Assembly: GCA_037074615.1 (NCBI GenBank)
Contig: CM073515.1
Coordinates: forward strand, 17,011,001 to 17,075,000
Length of the DNA stretch: 64,000 nt
Source of the DNA: Leucaena leucocephala
Lineage: Eukaryota > Streptophyta > Magnoliopsida > Fabales > Fabaceae
Reading direction: 5' to 3'
Shown here one piece after another: positions 23,857-36,120 of the stretch; within the stretch, counting starts at the first letter, position 1, and every line of letters begins with the position of its first letter. The position numbers were made by a program, and so were the translations under genes. The notes beneath the pieces are model-generated. The model did no database searches. It was not told the origin of the DNA and worked only from the letters and a program-made list of their open reading frames with translations.

Positions 23857-26211
23857 TCTCAGGTCAAGGGAAGCTACAATAGTAGCTTAAGGCCAAACGT
23901 TACAGTGACGATGATGATGAAGGTAACAACCTGGTTGAAGTTAATCAACTAGAGGATTGGTATAAGCATAATCAAGCCAGATAGTATAAAGTAATGAGAT
24001 ATGAAAGATTAGTTTAAGACAATATTTAGAAGTAAATCCTCTGTGTGAGTAGATCTACATTATGAAAGAATTTGTCCAGCTAGTATTTCCTGAACAAAAG
24101 AATCAAAAGTTAGAGATGAGATGATTAATAGATAGAGATTTGATGTTCCAAAGACAGAGGGATTACATCATGAAAGAATAGTATTTTAATAGACCTAGGG
24201 TAAAGTACCCTAGAGAACATAATTAATAGTAGTAGATGATGAATGAGATCCATACTACATAAGTTTGTTAGGATCAAGAAAAATAAGTTTAAAGAGAGAA
24301 AGATAGCCACAATTTCAAAGATAAAGCGACTTTCCTATTCCCCATGTAAGATAGGGTAATGACAGGTTAAGTCTATACCCTAGTAAGAGGGTAACGTGAC
24401 AGCCTAAGTTTGATGAATAGTTTTTTCTGGTTCTAGAATAAATTGCTAGATCTTGATCAGATAATGTAACAGATAATGTGATAGAGGAAAGAATGCTTTA
24501 AAGGATTATTTAGTTAATTGTTCAATTGCAGTGTACGTATGATGGATGGTTGAGCAAATTTATGTGATGATGATATGGCTTATGTTGCCATGAGTTATGA
24601 TGAATAGTTGCATCTCCTTGCCGTTGTCATATGATGACATGCATGTTAGAGTATGCAATAAATACTCCCCTCATGCAGTACATGCAAAGTAGAGTTTATG
24701 ATGAGAAAGTTATGTTACTCCCATACCATACGACATGCAATAAGAATATACCCAAGATGATAGACAGTCTCAGTGAGTGGAACATTTCTTACAGTATGAT
24801 TGGGGTTACTCAGGTATTTCTACAGACTTGTAAATACAGTACTTAGGACCATTTCTTATGTTAGGGTTACAGCAAGTATCAAGAAGGTGGTAGTGTTATA
24901 ACTCTATAAAAAATGGTATATAGAAAGAGCAAAAGATAACAGTAAAGAGATTGTTTTCAGATTACGCTTCAGATAAGAGTTGGATATGAAACAAATGGCT
25001 CTTAGATAGAGCTAGATTTAGATGAGTTCAAATCACTCTTTAGATAAGAGTTATATCTGCTACATATTGCTCGTAGTTAGAGCATAATTTAAATGGCTTG
25101 CAGTTAAAGCATAGATTGAAATAAGAAGTTATGATGAGGCCATAGCAACAGCATATAATGGCAAGTGGTTAAACCATAATTGGTAAGCCACAATAGAGTA
25201 AGAAAGATGTGAAGGAACTCCTAAGTAAGGAAAAATAAGTAAAATCTTAGTAAATAATATGGGCTACTGAATATATTTTAAAAATTTTTATCGATTGAGT
25301 TATCAACAAGTAGAAGCAATTAACCTTATAACTTAGTTTCTTGGTTTGAGATCTTTCAGAGATAATGATACAGTACAACAGAATCACAGAGGATTATAGA
25401 GGATCGCAATTAGATCCTAACATGGCTCAAGGGTCACAGTTAGATTCTGAAGAGGCTTACGGTTGATCGCAGTTAGATCCCGAGGTCGCAGTTAGACCTA
25501 GCCTAAGGAAAGTAATGAGCCATGAAGAAATAAGAACAATATAGTATCTCTCTGGAAAGATGATTACCAAAGATGAAGTTAAGGTAAGGAAGCTTCACGA
25601 GTTGATTAACTTATCCAGAAAACTTTTTATAATGATTTTTCTCAAATAGCCTATATTATATACAGATTGAACTTAGTTTTCCTTAAACGAAGATAGAGTC
25701 CAAGTTTAAGTCTGAGTGCTAATATTCAAAAAAAATTATAGAAGTATACCTGAGGAAAAGAGAAGAGAACCCCATATGTTTTGAGAATAGAAAAGTATGA
25801 GTAGATAGATCCTTCAGATAAGGATGAAGAGATTGAAAGGCTAGCAAGACCAGAGAAAAGGGTCTAAGATAGAGTAAAGATAGAACACAATTGTATGAGA
25901 AAGAATATGCTAGGGCTTAAAGCTATAAGAAAAGTAACCTAGACCTAATCCAGTAGAATGGTTAGCTGAAAGTTGACCAGGCAAGAGTAGCCTAGTGATG
26001 GGTAAAACCATGAATTAATGAGAAAGGGTGTAAATGCCACAAAAGTTTGGCATAGATACACAAAGTTATGTAAGATAGTAAGAAAAGTTAAGAAGAGTTA
26101 GAAAAGTCAAGAAAATGATATGAAATGAAAGGGACATTCTCCTCAAAGAAACTCTTCATCAAAGAATGAATAGACATTTAACTCTAAAATTTCAAGGACG
26201 AAATTTAGTTT
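23857..26211 (+). other. LARD-3 noncoding interior
   Basis: 2.36 kb without any long frame or recognisable domain on either strand. It is rich in short degenerate repeats: 'ttagatagagcta'-like words at 24990-25110 and 'cgcagttagatcc'-like words at 25400-25500. It matches parts of the LARD-2 interior in reverse complement. It ends 'tttcaaggacgaaatttagt' (26190-26209), the block that in Del/Tekay chromoviruses joins the pol end to the PPT. Confidence 0.75.
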
Positions 26212-26225
26212 AAGGGGAGGAGAAA
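26212..26225 (+). other. Polypurine tract of LARD-3
   Basis: AAGGGGAGGAGAAA, uninterrupted purines immediately before the 3' LTR start 'tgtcatatcc'. Confidence 0.9.
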
Positions 26226-28107
26226 TGTCATATCCTAATTTTTAGGCCTAGAAGCCTAGTATGTAGCCTGAAAAAGGTATACTACCAGGCCTTATTGAGA
26301 AGAAGTCCCAAAAAGTATACATATATTGTTCAGGGACTAAACTGCAAGAAAGTGAAAGTTCAGGGACTAAATTGTAAATAGTGAAAGTCCCTAGAGACAT
26401 AATGGTCATTTTGGAAAAAGAAATGGATGTTTCTTGGGGATTGAGCCACAAGAGTACTTGGGATTGATTAGAGACCCATGATGACATTCCCATACATCCA
26501 AAAACGTAGCCCAAGAGCGATGTGGGCCCAAGTGGCATTAAAATATTAGTTTAGTACTTTTTCAATAAAGTAAAGCTACCCCGTCAAAGATAGAACTGGG
26601 AAAAGTGATCAGATAAAGCTTTAGACTCATCTGGAACCATGAGGTGGCATAAAAGGTGTCCTCATGGGACCCATAAGGCACCACATGGCATGAGTCTAGG
26701 GAAAGAAGAAAAAACTAAGGACATGTGGCACGATCTCAGCCGTTCATAAAGGGAAAAGACTCTGGAATTCTCTTGAAACACTGAGTCAGTGGTGAGGTGT
26801 CCCAAGGGCCATACCATTGCACCACCTATCATGTGAGGTGTCCCATGGATGATGTCATTTTGATGAGTCATCTAGGATGATGATGTCATCGTGATGATGC
26901 AAGCAAAGCTTCTTGAGGAAACTGAGCGACTTGAGCCATTCATTGTGATTCAATCTGGACCATCCATTCCACCTATAAATAGATCCTCCCCCCTCACTTC
27001 ATTCCACACCCACGGCAAGCCAAGAAATGGAGAGAAGGAAGAGAGAAAGAGAGAAATAAAGAAAGAAAGGAAGAGAAAGAAATGAGGAGTTCTAGTGGAG
27101 CTAGGAGTAGTCCAAGAAGCTTAGGGGCTAGACAAGCTTAGGTATAAGGTTATGACTTATGAAAAGAAAGAACCTTAGAGCAAAGTTAAGGACTAGAGGA
27201 AAATCTCCATGTCAGGTAGTAAACTTACTTACTTGTATGCTTATACTGCTTGGATGTTTTATGTGATGTTTACTTACTTTGATGATGTGAAGCATGTATG
27301 ATTAAGTAATGCTCTGTTTCTTTTTATGCTATGGCCATATGTTATAATTAAGTAACATGGAAGCATGTAAGTTATCATTATACAAGCATGATCATTAAGT
27401 GCACGCATAGTAACATCTAGCATATAGTTGCATACATTGTATGGTTTCCGTTTGCTATTGAGATTTCCCCAGAAATCTCACCCCTTCCATATCAATCTAA
27501 TTACAGCAATTCTTCTCAAGATAGAGGAGATAAATATGCATGAAGAGACATTAATTATTTAGCATGATTGATAAGCGATTCATGTATGTATCATTGCTAG
27601 AAATTGTCACTATGAATAGTAACTCATGGTGAGGCAGTAACATTTGAGCTATAATTAGAAATATTAATTGATTGATTAAATGTATGATATTTTTCCAGTA
27701 AATAGTATACATGCCAAGCTTCGATTTGATATATAGAACGTCTTATTTGGATGTCTACACATAGAGATATGATTTTTCAAAGTTGGAACCAGAAATGCTA
27801 GAATCAGGGGAAAACGCTAGATGAACAGTAAACTTTAGACGTTGACTGAGTCAAGGCGTGGTCAACAAGTTATTTTTCTATGAAAGATAATTAAGCTAGC
27901 TTCATGTATCAATTTGAACTACTTCATTTCAATTTTCTAGAATTAGTTATGATTTTTCGATGTCAGGATACTCCTCTGGAATTTACACAGTGAACAATAC
28001 TCAAGAGAGTAAAAGTCTAGATTATGTAACTTGACTTCAATAACCTTATAAGTGGTTCTAGATGCTACCATTTGGTCCCTGAGATGTAAGAAAATGAGGA
28101 TATTACG
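26226..28107 (+). repeat. 3' LTR of LARD-3
   Basis: 1882 bp, 'tgtcatatcc...gaggatattacg'. The terminal CA has become CG, while the 5' LTR keeps 'gttaca'. It carries an intact TATAAATA at 26974-26981 followed by the GA-rich tract, and the 58-base block at 26655-26713 absent from the 5' LTR. The small frame at 26891-27085 is translated GA-rich leader, not a gene. Confidence 0.9.
26974..26981 (+). promoter_or_regulatory. TATA box in LARD-3 3' LTR
   Basis: TATAAATA in 'ccacctataaatagatcc', the intact counterpart of the altered site at 22718. Transcription from here would run outward into Athila-1 DNA. Confidence 0.65.
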
Positions 28108-28112
28108 CTTAT

Positions 28113-28576
28113 GACATAGATTCATGATATACATTTATTATTACATGCATATACTACTTTCTATTCTTCATATTCCATTTCACATGGCCTATTTCCAATA
28201 TTACAAGCTTATAAAGTCCTCTTGATTAAAGAATACACATGTAACTGACGATAGAGACTTAAAACTTTTACAACCCTATGGTAGGGGCTAGTATAGGTAG
28301 GATTGAGTGAAAGAACCCGTAAAAGGTGAGATGAGTAAAATGACTATATCCTTGAGTGTAATCTCTTCTATCATATTCCTCTATCTTAACTGTGTTCATA
28401 GAAATTGATCATGTTGCATTTGTTATTATGTGACCAGGCTAACTTGAAGGATTTAATTGATTTAATTATCACTTTCATGCTCAAATTTGTTTGGTTCCTC
28501 TACTTGTTTTCAATGTTTATCAAGATGTTCCTCATTGCTTTGCCCAGGAGTTCAAAGGTTTAAGTGTGGGGGAATT
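28113..28576 (+). other. Athila-1 3' noncoding DNA and polypurine tract
   Basis: Resumes Athila-1 after LARD-3. No gene is visible. It ends in 'aagtgtgggggaattt' (28562-28577), where the purine run abuts the LTR start 'tgatgaatcc'. 'TTTAAGTGTGGGGGAATTTG' is the usual PPT wording of Athila-like plant elements. Confidence 0.8.
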
Positions 28577-29388
28577 TGATGAATCCCTATTTTATCATAT
28601 TATTTTCTATCTATTTTAGGGGATTTATCATGATTAATAGATATTATTATAATAATTATGGTTATTTTGTGCCTTAGTTAACTATGTGAATTAAATAACT
28701 AAAAATGTCATTTTCTTGTATTTTTACTAATTTTATTATCACACTAGTATGCAATAAGATATTTTTATCTTTTATGACTTTAAGGAAGAATATGAAATAA
28801 TTAATAGCCTATAAAAGGAGCAACCTAGGATTAATGAATGAAAAATGCATATTAATTTATTAAAAATGAAATCAATATTATCTAATTAGATAACTCTAAT
28901 TAGAGAAAATTATTTATCTCCTTGTAATATATTAATATAGCATAATAATATTTAAATATTCAAAATAAAAAAGATCTTTCAAAATTTAAAATCAGATATC
29001 CACTTTGACTATGCAAATGTAATCCTTAAATATCTAGATACAAACAACATATCTCACAGATTAAATATGTGATATCTAAGGAAAATTTAATTTGAATTAA
29101 AAAAAAGAGGAGCCAATCACAAGTCAAGATTCAAAGCAACAGGATAAATATTAATTATATCTTATCTCTTATTCCTTATATTATATCATACATCATTTGA
29201 ATTGATTCAAAGATAATTTATCAATATCTAACAGTTGAATCTAATTAAAGGATAATGATAAATATGTCATCTTTTCCTATTTTCCTAATTGTTTTATTTC
29301 TTTTATCCTATTACTTTTTATTTGAATTGTTTATAGGATATTTGAGTTTAAAAATATTATCTCTGGAGATATTGGAAAAGATTATAGC

Positions 29389-32300
29389 TGTCACATCCTT
29401 ACTTTTAACCTCAATTATACTCCATTAGAATTAATTTTTAACCAATAAACTGATTTCAGGTGGACAAGAAAACCTCAATTTCATATTTTTTCCCTCAAAG
29501 ATCTATGAAATAGCTTTCATTAGAAATTGGAACCACATTATTTTGATTTTTCTACAATTAATTATGAATTTTTAAAGTAGGGTACATGTTCTGGAAGTAC
29601 CAAATGAACAGTAAAAGTGAACAGTGCCCGAGAGTAATTCTTTTGGAAATAAATGATTTCAAAGCAAATGGACAGTAAAAGTGAATAGTACCTTATATTT
29701 TGGATCTGGGAATAATTATACATCTTAGGGACCATTCAGTAGCATTTAGAACTACTTACAAGACCTTGGAAGTCCATTAGCCAAATCTGGAATTTTACTA
29801 TTTCTTGGGTTACTATTCATATGGTATTCCATATTATGCAATGAAATTAAAAAAAATCATAATTAATTCTAAAAAAATCAAAACTAAGTGGTCCAAAAAG
29901 CTACGTGAAGATAACATCTTGAACTTTAAGGAAAAAATAATTTCCAGACTAAATGATTAACCAATTAATACAGTTTATTTGTTAAAATTTATTGTTCATT
30001 TGGTCAAAAATTCTGGAAATAGATTCTGGTCCCTTACTTTGGAAATTCATTTCTCTTGATATACATATCCAAATGAAACGTTCTACCTATGCACTTAAAG
30101 CTCTGGATGTGTGCTACACGCTTGTAAAATTTCATGAAATAATTCCTTCAGTTGCTAGGTCAAACTGAAGCCACAATAAAACTGCTTTAGAACCTACATT
30201 TTTACCATTTTAGTTTCCTTTCTTTTACTTCCAATAATTGTTTCAGCATGCATAAGCCCTCAAATAAGCTTTCCAATATTCATATACATCATGTACATAT
30301 GCCATAAGTATTACAAATAGTTTCATCACATAAATGGATACTTTATGTGGCATTTACATACATAGATAGTCCATAGCATCTACTATGATCTCAATTACTT
30401 CTATTACTTTCTTCCATTTTAATAATTATGTACAATATGGGCATCCAGGGGCATTTTTGTAATTTTGCACTCTTCCTGGACTGCTCTAAACTCTGGCCTA
30501 CTTAACTGTCCAGTCACCATACTGGCTCATGATGGCACCATTTGGGCCTTTGTATGGACTTATTGCCTTTATGGCACAATTCCCAAGACAACTCTCCTGA
30601 TCCTATTCATCGGGTATTTTATTTCACCTTAAAATCCCGTAAGGATTCTACAAGATTCCTTTTCTGACTCTATCAATTTTATAAATTCTTAAATTAAATA
30701 TAGGATTTTCCTATAAAGTTTCATCTAATTTTGATATCTAAAAAATAATGTAATAATTCTTCTGACTTCAAAAATTTATATTAATTAATCGGTACCTCAA
30801 ATCAAAATTTTGTGTTGCGTTAAACTGACCAGAATAATTTTGTCTATCTACCAGCAAACTTTGAGTCTAATCTGATTCTGGCATTTTTGGCCTGTTTTAG
30901 CTCAACTTTCTCATATTTATATGTAGGTCCCTGAACTTTTTGAACAATTGCATTTGGGCCCCTGGACTTTTAGCTATTTGCCTTTAAACCCCTTAACTTT
31001 TGAAAATTATACTCAAGGGCCCAACTTTTGTTTCTACTTTCACTTTTTTCCTTTAACCTTTTATGCTTTGCCTTTAATATCCTTCATTTTATACGTCTTA
31101 GAGACTATTCAGTAGCATTTAGAACCACTTACAAGACTTTGAAAATCTATTCGCCAAATCTGGAATTTTACTCTTTATTATCATAACTTTCTCTAATATT
31201 CACTAATCCACTGGGCTCTTGAACCAATTGATGTCTTGACTTTACCCTACACAATTTCATCTTTTGAATCCATTTATGAGCTTAGAATCATAAAATTCCA
31301 ACTCCTTCATGGCCTGTTGTATAGAACTGAACATATGCATATAATTCTTTCAAAAATCCTTATTTTGATTCTAATGCTTCCCATACTTTCTTCTCCACTT
31401 TATCTCATGCAAATTTTCATTTTAAAACTATTGGAAGCATCAAAAACATAAAATTACAATCACTGTTCATGCAAGTGAACAGTAACCATGAAGAATTCCA
31501 AATCTAAAATCTTGAGATTTTAATGTTTCCAAGGTTCAAAACCTTTTCAATCTTACACAAAATCATAATATAAATTCAATGGAAGCATTAAATCATTGAA
31601 ATTCCATTTCCTTCCCTCATGAACAGTGCAGACCAAACAAGGTACACCATGGCAAAGTCAAGAATATCAATTTGATTCAACAACCAATCACTTAACTAGT
31701 TTGTTTAAGCTTCAATCATATGTTTCTAACTTTAATTTCTTCTTTCCCCTTTCATCTAAGGTTTTTGGGCAGCATAAACCCTTAGAGAAAACTCAACTTG
31801 TACCCATGAAAACTCTAAGTTCAAGCTCCCAAATTAAAGGAAAATAAACTAGGAGAGATTGCTTACCTTTAATCTCTAGCTTGCTTGAACTTTGGTACCT
31901 TGAATCTTCTTTGTCTTAGCTTGAGTTTTCATTTTGCAAGAGTTTCCCCAAGGGTTGACAAGCCACTGTTTGGATGCAGATTTGAGGGGGTATTTATAGA
32001 AAAATCTTAGTGGAAATCAATGGCCAAGATTAGTTTGTATACTATTTGATCTAATGGCCCATATTTAATCATGGATTTTCTTTTTTCAAGAAGGTAATTG
32101 TGACATCATCCATGACATCACAAGGGACCAAAGGGGTTATGTGGCAAAATGCTAATAGAGGAAAGCTTCTAGAAAAATTTCAGTCCAATCTGGTACCGAT
32201 CGGAGCAGTTTCACCATAATCGGACTGTGTTCTGTTCCTAATTTTTTTATAATATCCTAGGATATGTATTCTATCCTGGAAATTAATGTCTAGGCTTCTC

Positions 32301-33253
32301 ATACCATTGAAAATATTATACTGAGTATTTATCTGCCATATATCCCTTGAGAAATGACCAAAATACCCTTGGTGTCCTTGCACTATATTGACCCTAAGGG
32401 CATAATTGTCATTTCACCCCTTTTGGTACTGTCTTATGGCATGTACTGGCTCTAACTAATCATATTTATACTATGTGCCATATTTTTTGCCTATCCAGAA
32501 TGACCAAAATGACCTCTATCCATCACTGGTATAGTATGGGCATCTAGGAACACTTTTGTAATTTCACATATTTTCTGCACTACTCTGGTCTCTGACCCAC
32601 TTAACTGTCTAGTCACCTTAATGGGCTTATTGCGTGTATTGCCTTTTTAGCCCAATTCACAATACAACTCTCTCGATCCTATTTATCAGGTATTTTATTT
32701 CACGGTAAAATCCAGTATGGCTTCTATAGGATTCCTTTTCTGACTCTGTCAATTTTATAAATTCTTAAATTAAATGTATGAATTTCCTATAAGGTCTCAT
32801 CTGATTCTGAGATTTAAAAAATAATTTAATAATTCCTTCTGACTTTAAGAATTTATATCAATTAATCGGGACCTCAAATCAAAATTCTGTGTTGCGTTAA
32901 ACTAATCGGAATATTTTGTCTATCTACTGGTAAAATTTGAGTCTGACCTAATTATGGTCATTTTTGGCCTGTTTTGGCTCAACTTTTCCATATTTACATT
33001 TAGGTTCCTCAACTTTTGAATAATTGCATTTTAGTCCCTGAACTTTTCATTAATTGCATTTAGGTCCCTCTTTTTTCTTCACTTTCACTCTTTGCCTTTA
33101 AGCTTTTCAATTTTCGTTTAGGTCCCTATTCTTTCCTTAGTTATTAATCCTTCCCTTTCCTTTCTCAATCTAATACTGTTTATTCCAAGAATCTCATATC
33201 TATTATAGATAAACTGTGTACATATATCAGATAAAAAAATTGGGGATATGACA
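29389..33253 (-). mobile_element. Solo LTR L4, rearranged
   Basis: 3865 bp between 'atagc' (29384-29388) and 'acagc' (33254-33258), a 5-bp TSD with one mismatch. The outer ends match LTR L6: 'tgtcacatccttacttttaacc' on the left and the reverse of 'tgtcatatccccaatttt' on the right. Inside, 29424-29700 runs in the opposite direction to the rest. A second LTR tail begins near 31077 ('tatccttcattttatacgtc'), so the copy is a composite of two LTR subfamilies. The TATA box TATTTATA is at 31991-31998. Confidence 0.8.
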
Positions 33254-33354
33254 ACAGCTTGAAATGATATTAAAGATAAATGGAGATTATCATTATCTTT
33301 TGAAGAGCCAATCAATAAAGAGACCTACATAAAACAAGATTCACTCCCAAAGGC

Positions 33355-33362
33355 TATATAAA
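33355..33362 (+). promoter_or_regulatory. TATA box of the Athila-1 LTR
   Basis: TATATAAA in 'ggctatataaaggacccc', followed at about 30 bases by 'cattcaacacaccaac', a plausible start region. Its plus orientation agrees with the PPT at 28562. Confidence 0.65.
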
Positions 33363-34299
33363 GGACCCCAAAGCTCCTCCATTCAACACACCAACTTACT
33401 CCACACATCTCTTCTATTCTCAAAGCCAACTTGGCATTCCTTTGTCCACCATCTCTTCTTCATCTTTTTACTTTCTTTCCACATACAATGGTGTCATCTA
33501 GCCCCATGAGTGTCTAGTCCTCCCTTGTTCTTGAGGATGGATGTCTAAGGCATGAGTTCATTGTGCTAAATGTTAGGAGTTATACTATTTATTTCGTTTG
33601 ATCTTCATTTTCTATGCAATTTTATGATTTTCTAGATTTAAGTTTTGAAAATTGTATAAGTTGACTAGGATTTCAATTGAGATACCTTGTGATCAAACCT
33701 TTGTGTTTTGCTCTTCAAGTTATGATTAGAGTTTTCCATTTCATATATTTTGCTTCCTCATATAGCTATGCATATCATCTCTTGCATGATTATGTTTAGA
33801 TTAATATGTATAGGTATATTTAGGGTTTCGATTGAATACCCACGATTGATGACTAATCATATATTGTTGATTGACTCACATGCTAAGTGGTACTTTTAAA
33901 TAATCATCTTTGATGCAATTATATTCTAGATCTAGGTATGATTGTTGATTATATGATTATGACAAAGATGATTGTCTAGGGTTCTATATAATAGGACTTA
34001 GTATATATAATTATTATAACTCTGATATTATTTTGAACAATGATAGCCGACATCGTTCATCCTTGGGAACGTTCAACTTACTAGTAATCGTGTCATTTAA
34101 CTCTTCTACTTTCTTGCAATTATCGCTTTAATTTAACTGAATACTCTTCTCTACCCATATTTACTCCTTAATCACTTTGGTTAATCATACTCAAGCCATG
34201 TATTGACTCCGCCTTGAGATCAATCTAGGTTAGCTCCTATACATATAGGGTTAAATCTAGTAACTAATTTGAGCGCTAACGACAAGTGACATCACCCGG

Positions 34300-35331
34300 C
34301 CCCTCCTGAAAGAAGGTAGAGGCAGGGATGTTGCTCTTGAAGAAAGCTTTTTCAAATATGGGAGGCAATGCTATATACATCATCTGAACAATCTTAAGAA
34401 CTAATGGATCAATAAATTATTGTCTTTGAAATTCCTAGTTCATGATGATTTCTCGCTGCTCTTACAGTTGAGAAGTGACTACAACCAATTTATCAGAAAT
34501 TGTTGCAAGCTATGCACTCAAACCAGAGTCACCCTCAGTAGTGTCCTCTGGAGTGGGCTCCTCTACATTCTCCTTAGCTACCCTTTTGCTCCTTTTTATA
34601 CTTCTCAACTCCCCAGCTTTCTTATTGGCCTTAGAGACACTATAACATTTGGTGGTAGATGGGTCAAGGAGAAGGTCAGTCTTAAGGGTGGGGATCGCGT
34701 TCTTCTTACACAGGTTAGTAATTAAATGAGGGAAAACAAGGAGGGCTGTTGAAGAATTAACACAATGGTGAATGGAAGTAGCAATAATGTGGGTGAGTTC
34801 TACAGGCTGCTAGGTCATTAATAGGTAAAGCAAGATAGCTCTCTCCTAATTAATATCTGAAATATGGGCTTGAGGCATCACGTTATAGGTCATAAAGTTG
34901 AGCCAAACCCTAGCTTCATTATTCATGACCTTCCTCCCTATAATGTATCCCAAGGGACCTCATCTAAATGATGTCGTAAATAATGGGATTAACATTCAGA
35001 AAGAGTGGGCAGTTTGTAAAAGATTTAATATCCCAGGTATCGAGGAACAACTCTTTTACTCTGAATGCAATCCCCAAGGACTCTTCTAAAGCTGAGGTTA
35101 TGTAGAATTCCCGTACTAACGTAAGGTTAGTCATAGCCCTTTTTTCAATAACTTTTTAAATCCACTTGCTAAAGCTAACTTGTAGAAGTTAAACTCCTCA
35201 GTTGCATGAAATTCTTTTTCTTGGACAATGCCTCAGTTATTTAACATAGTTTTAGTCATCTTCTGGGTCAACTTGGCAGGGGTCTTAGAGCAAGATCATT
35301 TGCTCACTTCGAGGTTCTTTGTTCGAGCCAT
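34300..35331 (-). pseudogene. Decayed ORF resembling the putative plant transposon protein domain
   Basis: From an ATG at 35329-35331 ('MARTKNLEVSK') the minus strand reads a protein-like sequence with several stops and frameshifts. Recognisable blocks are 'RVWLNFMTYNVMPQAHI' (about 34860-34912), 'ERAILLYLLMT' and 'TSIHHCVNSSTALLVFPHLI' with 'TNLCKKNAIPTL' (about 34690-34790). This order (W-x-x-F...MP.AH, ERA-LLY, IHHC, FP-LIT-LC) is what I know from the 'putative plant transposon protein' domain (I believe Pfam PF20167), an extra frame carried by some plant Ty3/Gypsy elements. Its function is unknown. The C-terminal part may continue to about 34300. The plus frames here are shadows. Confidence 0.65.
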
Positions 35332-36120
35332 CTGAGTACACAAATCAACAATGTGAATCAACACAAAACAACCCCTTATCCCTTGGAAAGAAAGTCTTTC
35401 TAGAAAAATTTGTAGTATATTGGCTAGTTTTATGCAAAAGGATTTCAAAATAGATGTTGTACATGTTCATTCGTGACTATAACGCTCGTCTATCGTGACC
35501 ATGAGTCTCTATAACTCATTGTCTTGACGAGATGACTTCAAGGATGCGACTAGACACAAGTTTTCAAAGAAAAGAAACTTATCAGCCATGTCCTATAAAT
35601 CAACCAAACCCACCAAAACTCTAGTCTAAAACAGCTATGGAATTGCAAAAGTCCCTACCCAATACTACACATCTACATCCCCCAAATGTTCCTCAAAATC
35701 AAAACTGCCTAAAGATTAGAAGCTAATACTAAGGAACAAGAAAGGATTGAAGGAACATAGTGCTATCTTATTCTATGCAATAAGAGGGTGTGATGGGTTA
35801 AACTTTTATCAAAGAAGAATGAGTTATTACTAGGGCACAGAGAGGGCCATGTAGAGCTTGATGCGCTCGGAAGGAGCACAAAAATGCTTCAGGAAGAAAA
35901 AGAATGGTGCTGGGAGCAAACTGGAGAAGAGAAATATAGAGTAAGACTAAAATAGAGGGAGGAACAGTGAAAGCGCATTGTGGACTAGAGGAAAAATGGA
36001 GAAGAGAGTCGTGGTCGCAATGGTTAGGCATGCGGAGTAGTGGGCTAGTGGGGTTTAAAAGGTCTAAGGGTCAAAACACATAGCTAAGGGTGTAGAACGT
36101 CACAACCACAGAATATTTCT
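35332..36120 (-). other. Unclassified retroelement DNA upstream of the decayed ORF
   Basis: No gene that I can support. A 77-codon minus frame (35798-36031) has no known motif and resembles a pyrimidine-rich leader. Words derived from 'gtcgcgac' occur at 35474-35512 and 36098-36106, linking this stretch to 39.4-40.6 kb across L5. It is probably the leader of the minus-strand ORF within the same retroelement. Confidence 0.4.

Larger units (their letters stand above)
22018..28107 (+). mobile_element. LARD-3: complete non-autonomous LTR element
   Basis: A 6090-bp plus-strand element with a 5' LTR (22018-23844), primer site, 2.38-kb interior, PPT and 3' LTR (26226-28107). TSD 'cttat' is perfect on both sides (22013-22017, 28108-28112). 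The interior shares blocks with LARD-2 but is less than half as long and has no pol domain. Its LTRs belong to a shorter subfamily (starting 'tgtcatatcc' or 'tgtcatatac', then 'aatttttaggcc') that still shares the tail 'agtggttctagatgctac' with the 3-kb LTRs. Confidence 0.92.
4112..34290 (+). mobile_element. Athila-1: degenerate Athila-like Ty3/Gypsy element, nested with insertions
   Basis: Plus-strand backbone of the left half. Its pieces, in order, are gag end/protease (4112-5388), linker, RT, RNase H and integrase (15619-18953 plus 20960-20969), 3' noncoding DNA (20970-22017, 28113-28576), a PPT (28562-28576) and the 3' LTR (28577 to about 34290, interrupted). The 5' LTR, primer site and gag N-terminus are not in the window. 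The Athila assignment rests on the gag end resembling 'NPR...ITL(R)SGK', an 'FNMYETMK' protease-linker junction, a 'DHLSRL' RNase H end, and integrase without a chromodomain. All coding parts carry stops or frameshifts, so it is defective. Confidence 0.8.
28577..34290 (+). repeat. 3' LTR of Athila-1, interrupted by L4
   Basis: Starts 'tgatgaatccctatttta' right after the PPT. Two pieces, 28577-29388 and 33259 to about 34290, add up to roughly 1.8 kb once L4 and one TSD copy are removed. The second piece has TATATAAA at 33355-33362 followed by a leader with a pyrimidine-rich run (33395-33480) and 'ccatgagtgtctagtcctcc' (33502-33521). The right end is not certain. 'tttgagcgctaacgacaagtg' near 34268-34288 may be U5 or a decayed primer site, and no second copy exists in the window to fix it. 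Confidence 0.7.

Noticed and set aside
26891..27085. Plus-strand frame ending in a Lys/Glu/Arg run
   Set aside because: It is the translated GA-rich leader of the LARD-3 3' LTR. The charged tail comes from the purine repeat.
34420..34725. 101-codon plus-strand frame
   Set aside because: Lies opposite the decayed minus-strand ORF with conserved blocks, and shows no domain of its own.
34898..35089. Plus-strand 63-codon frame
   Set aside because: Opposite strand of the conserved block region of the decayed plant-transposon-protein-like ORF, with no motif of its own.
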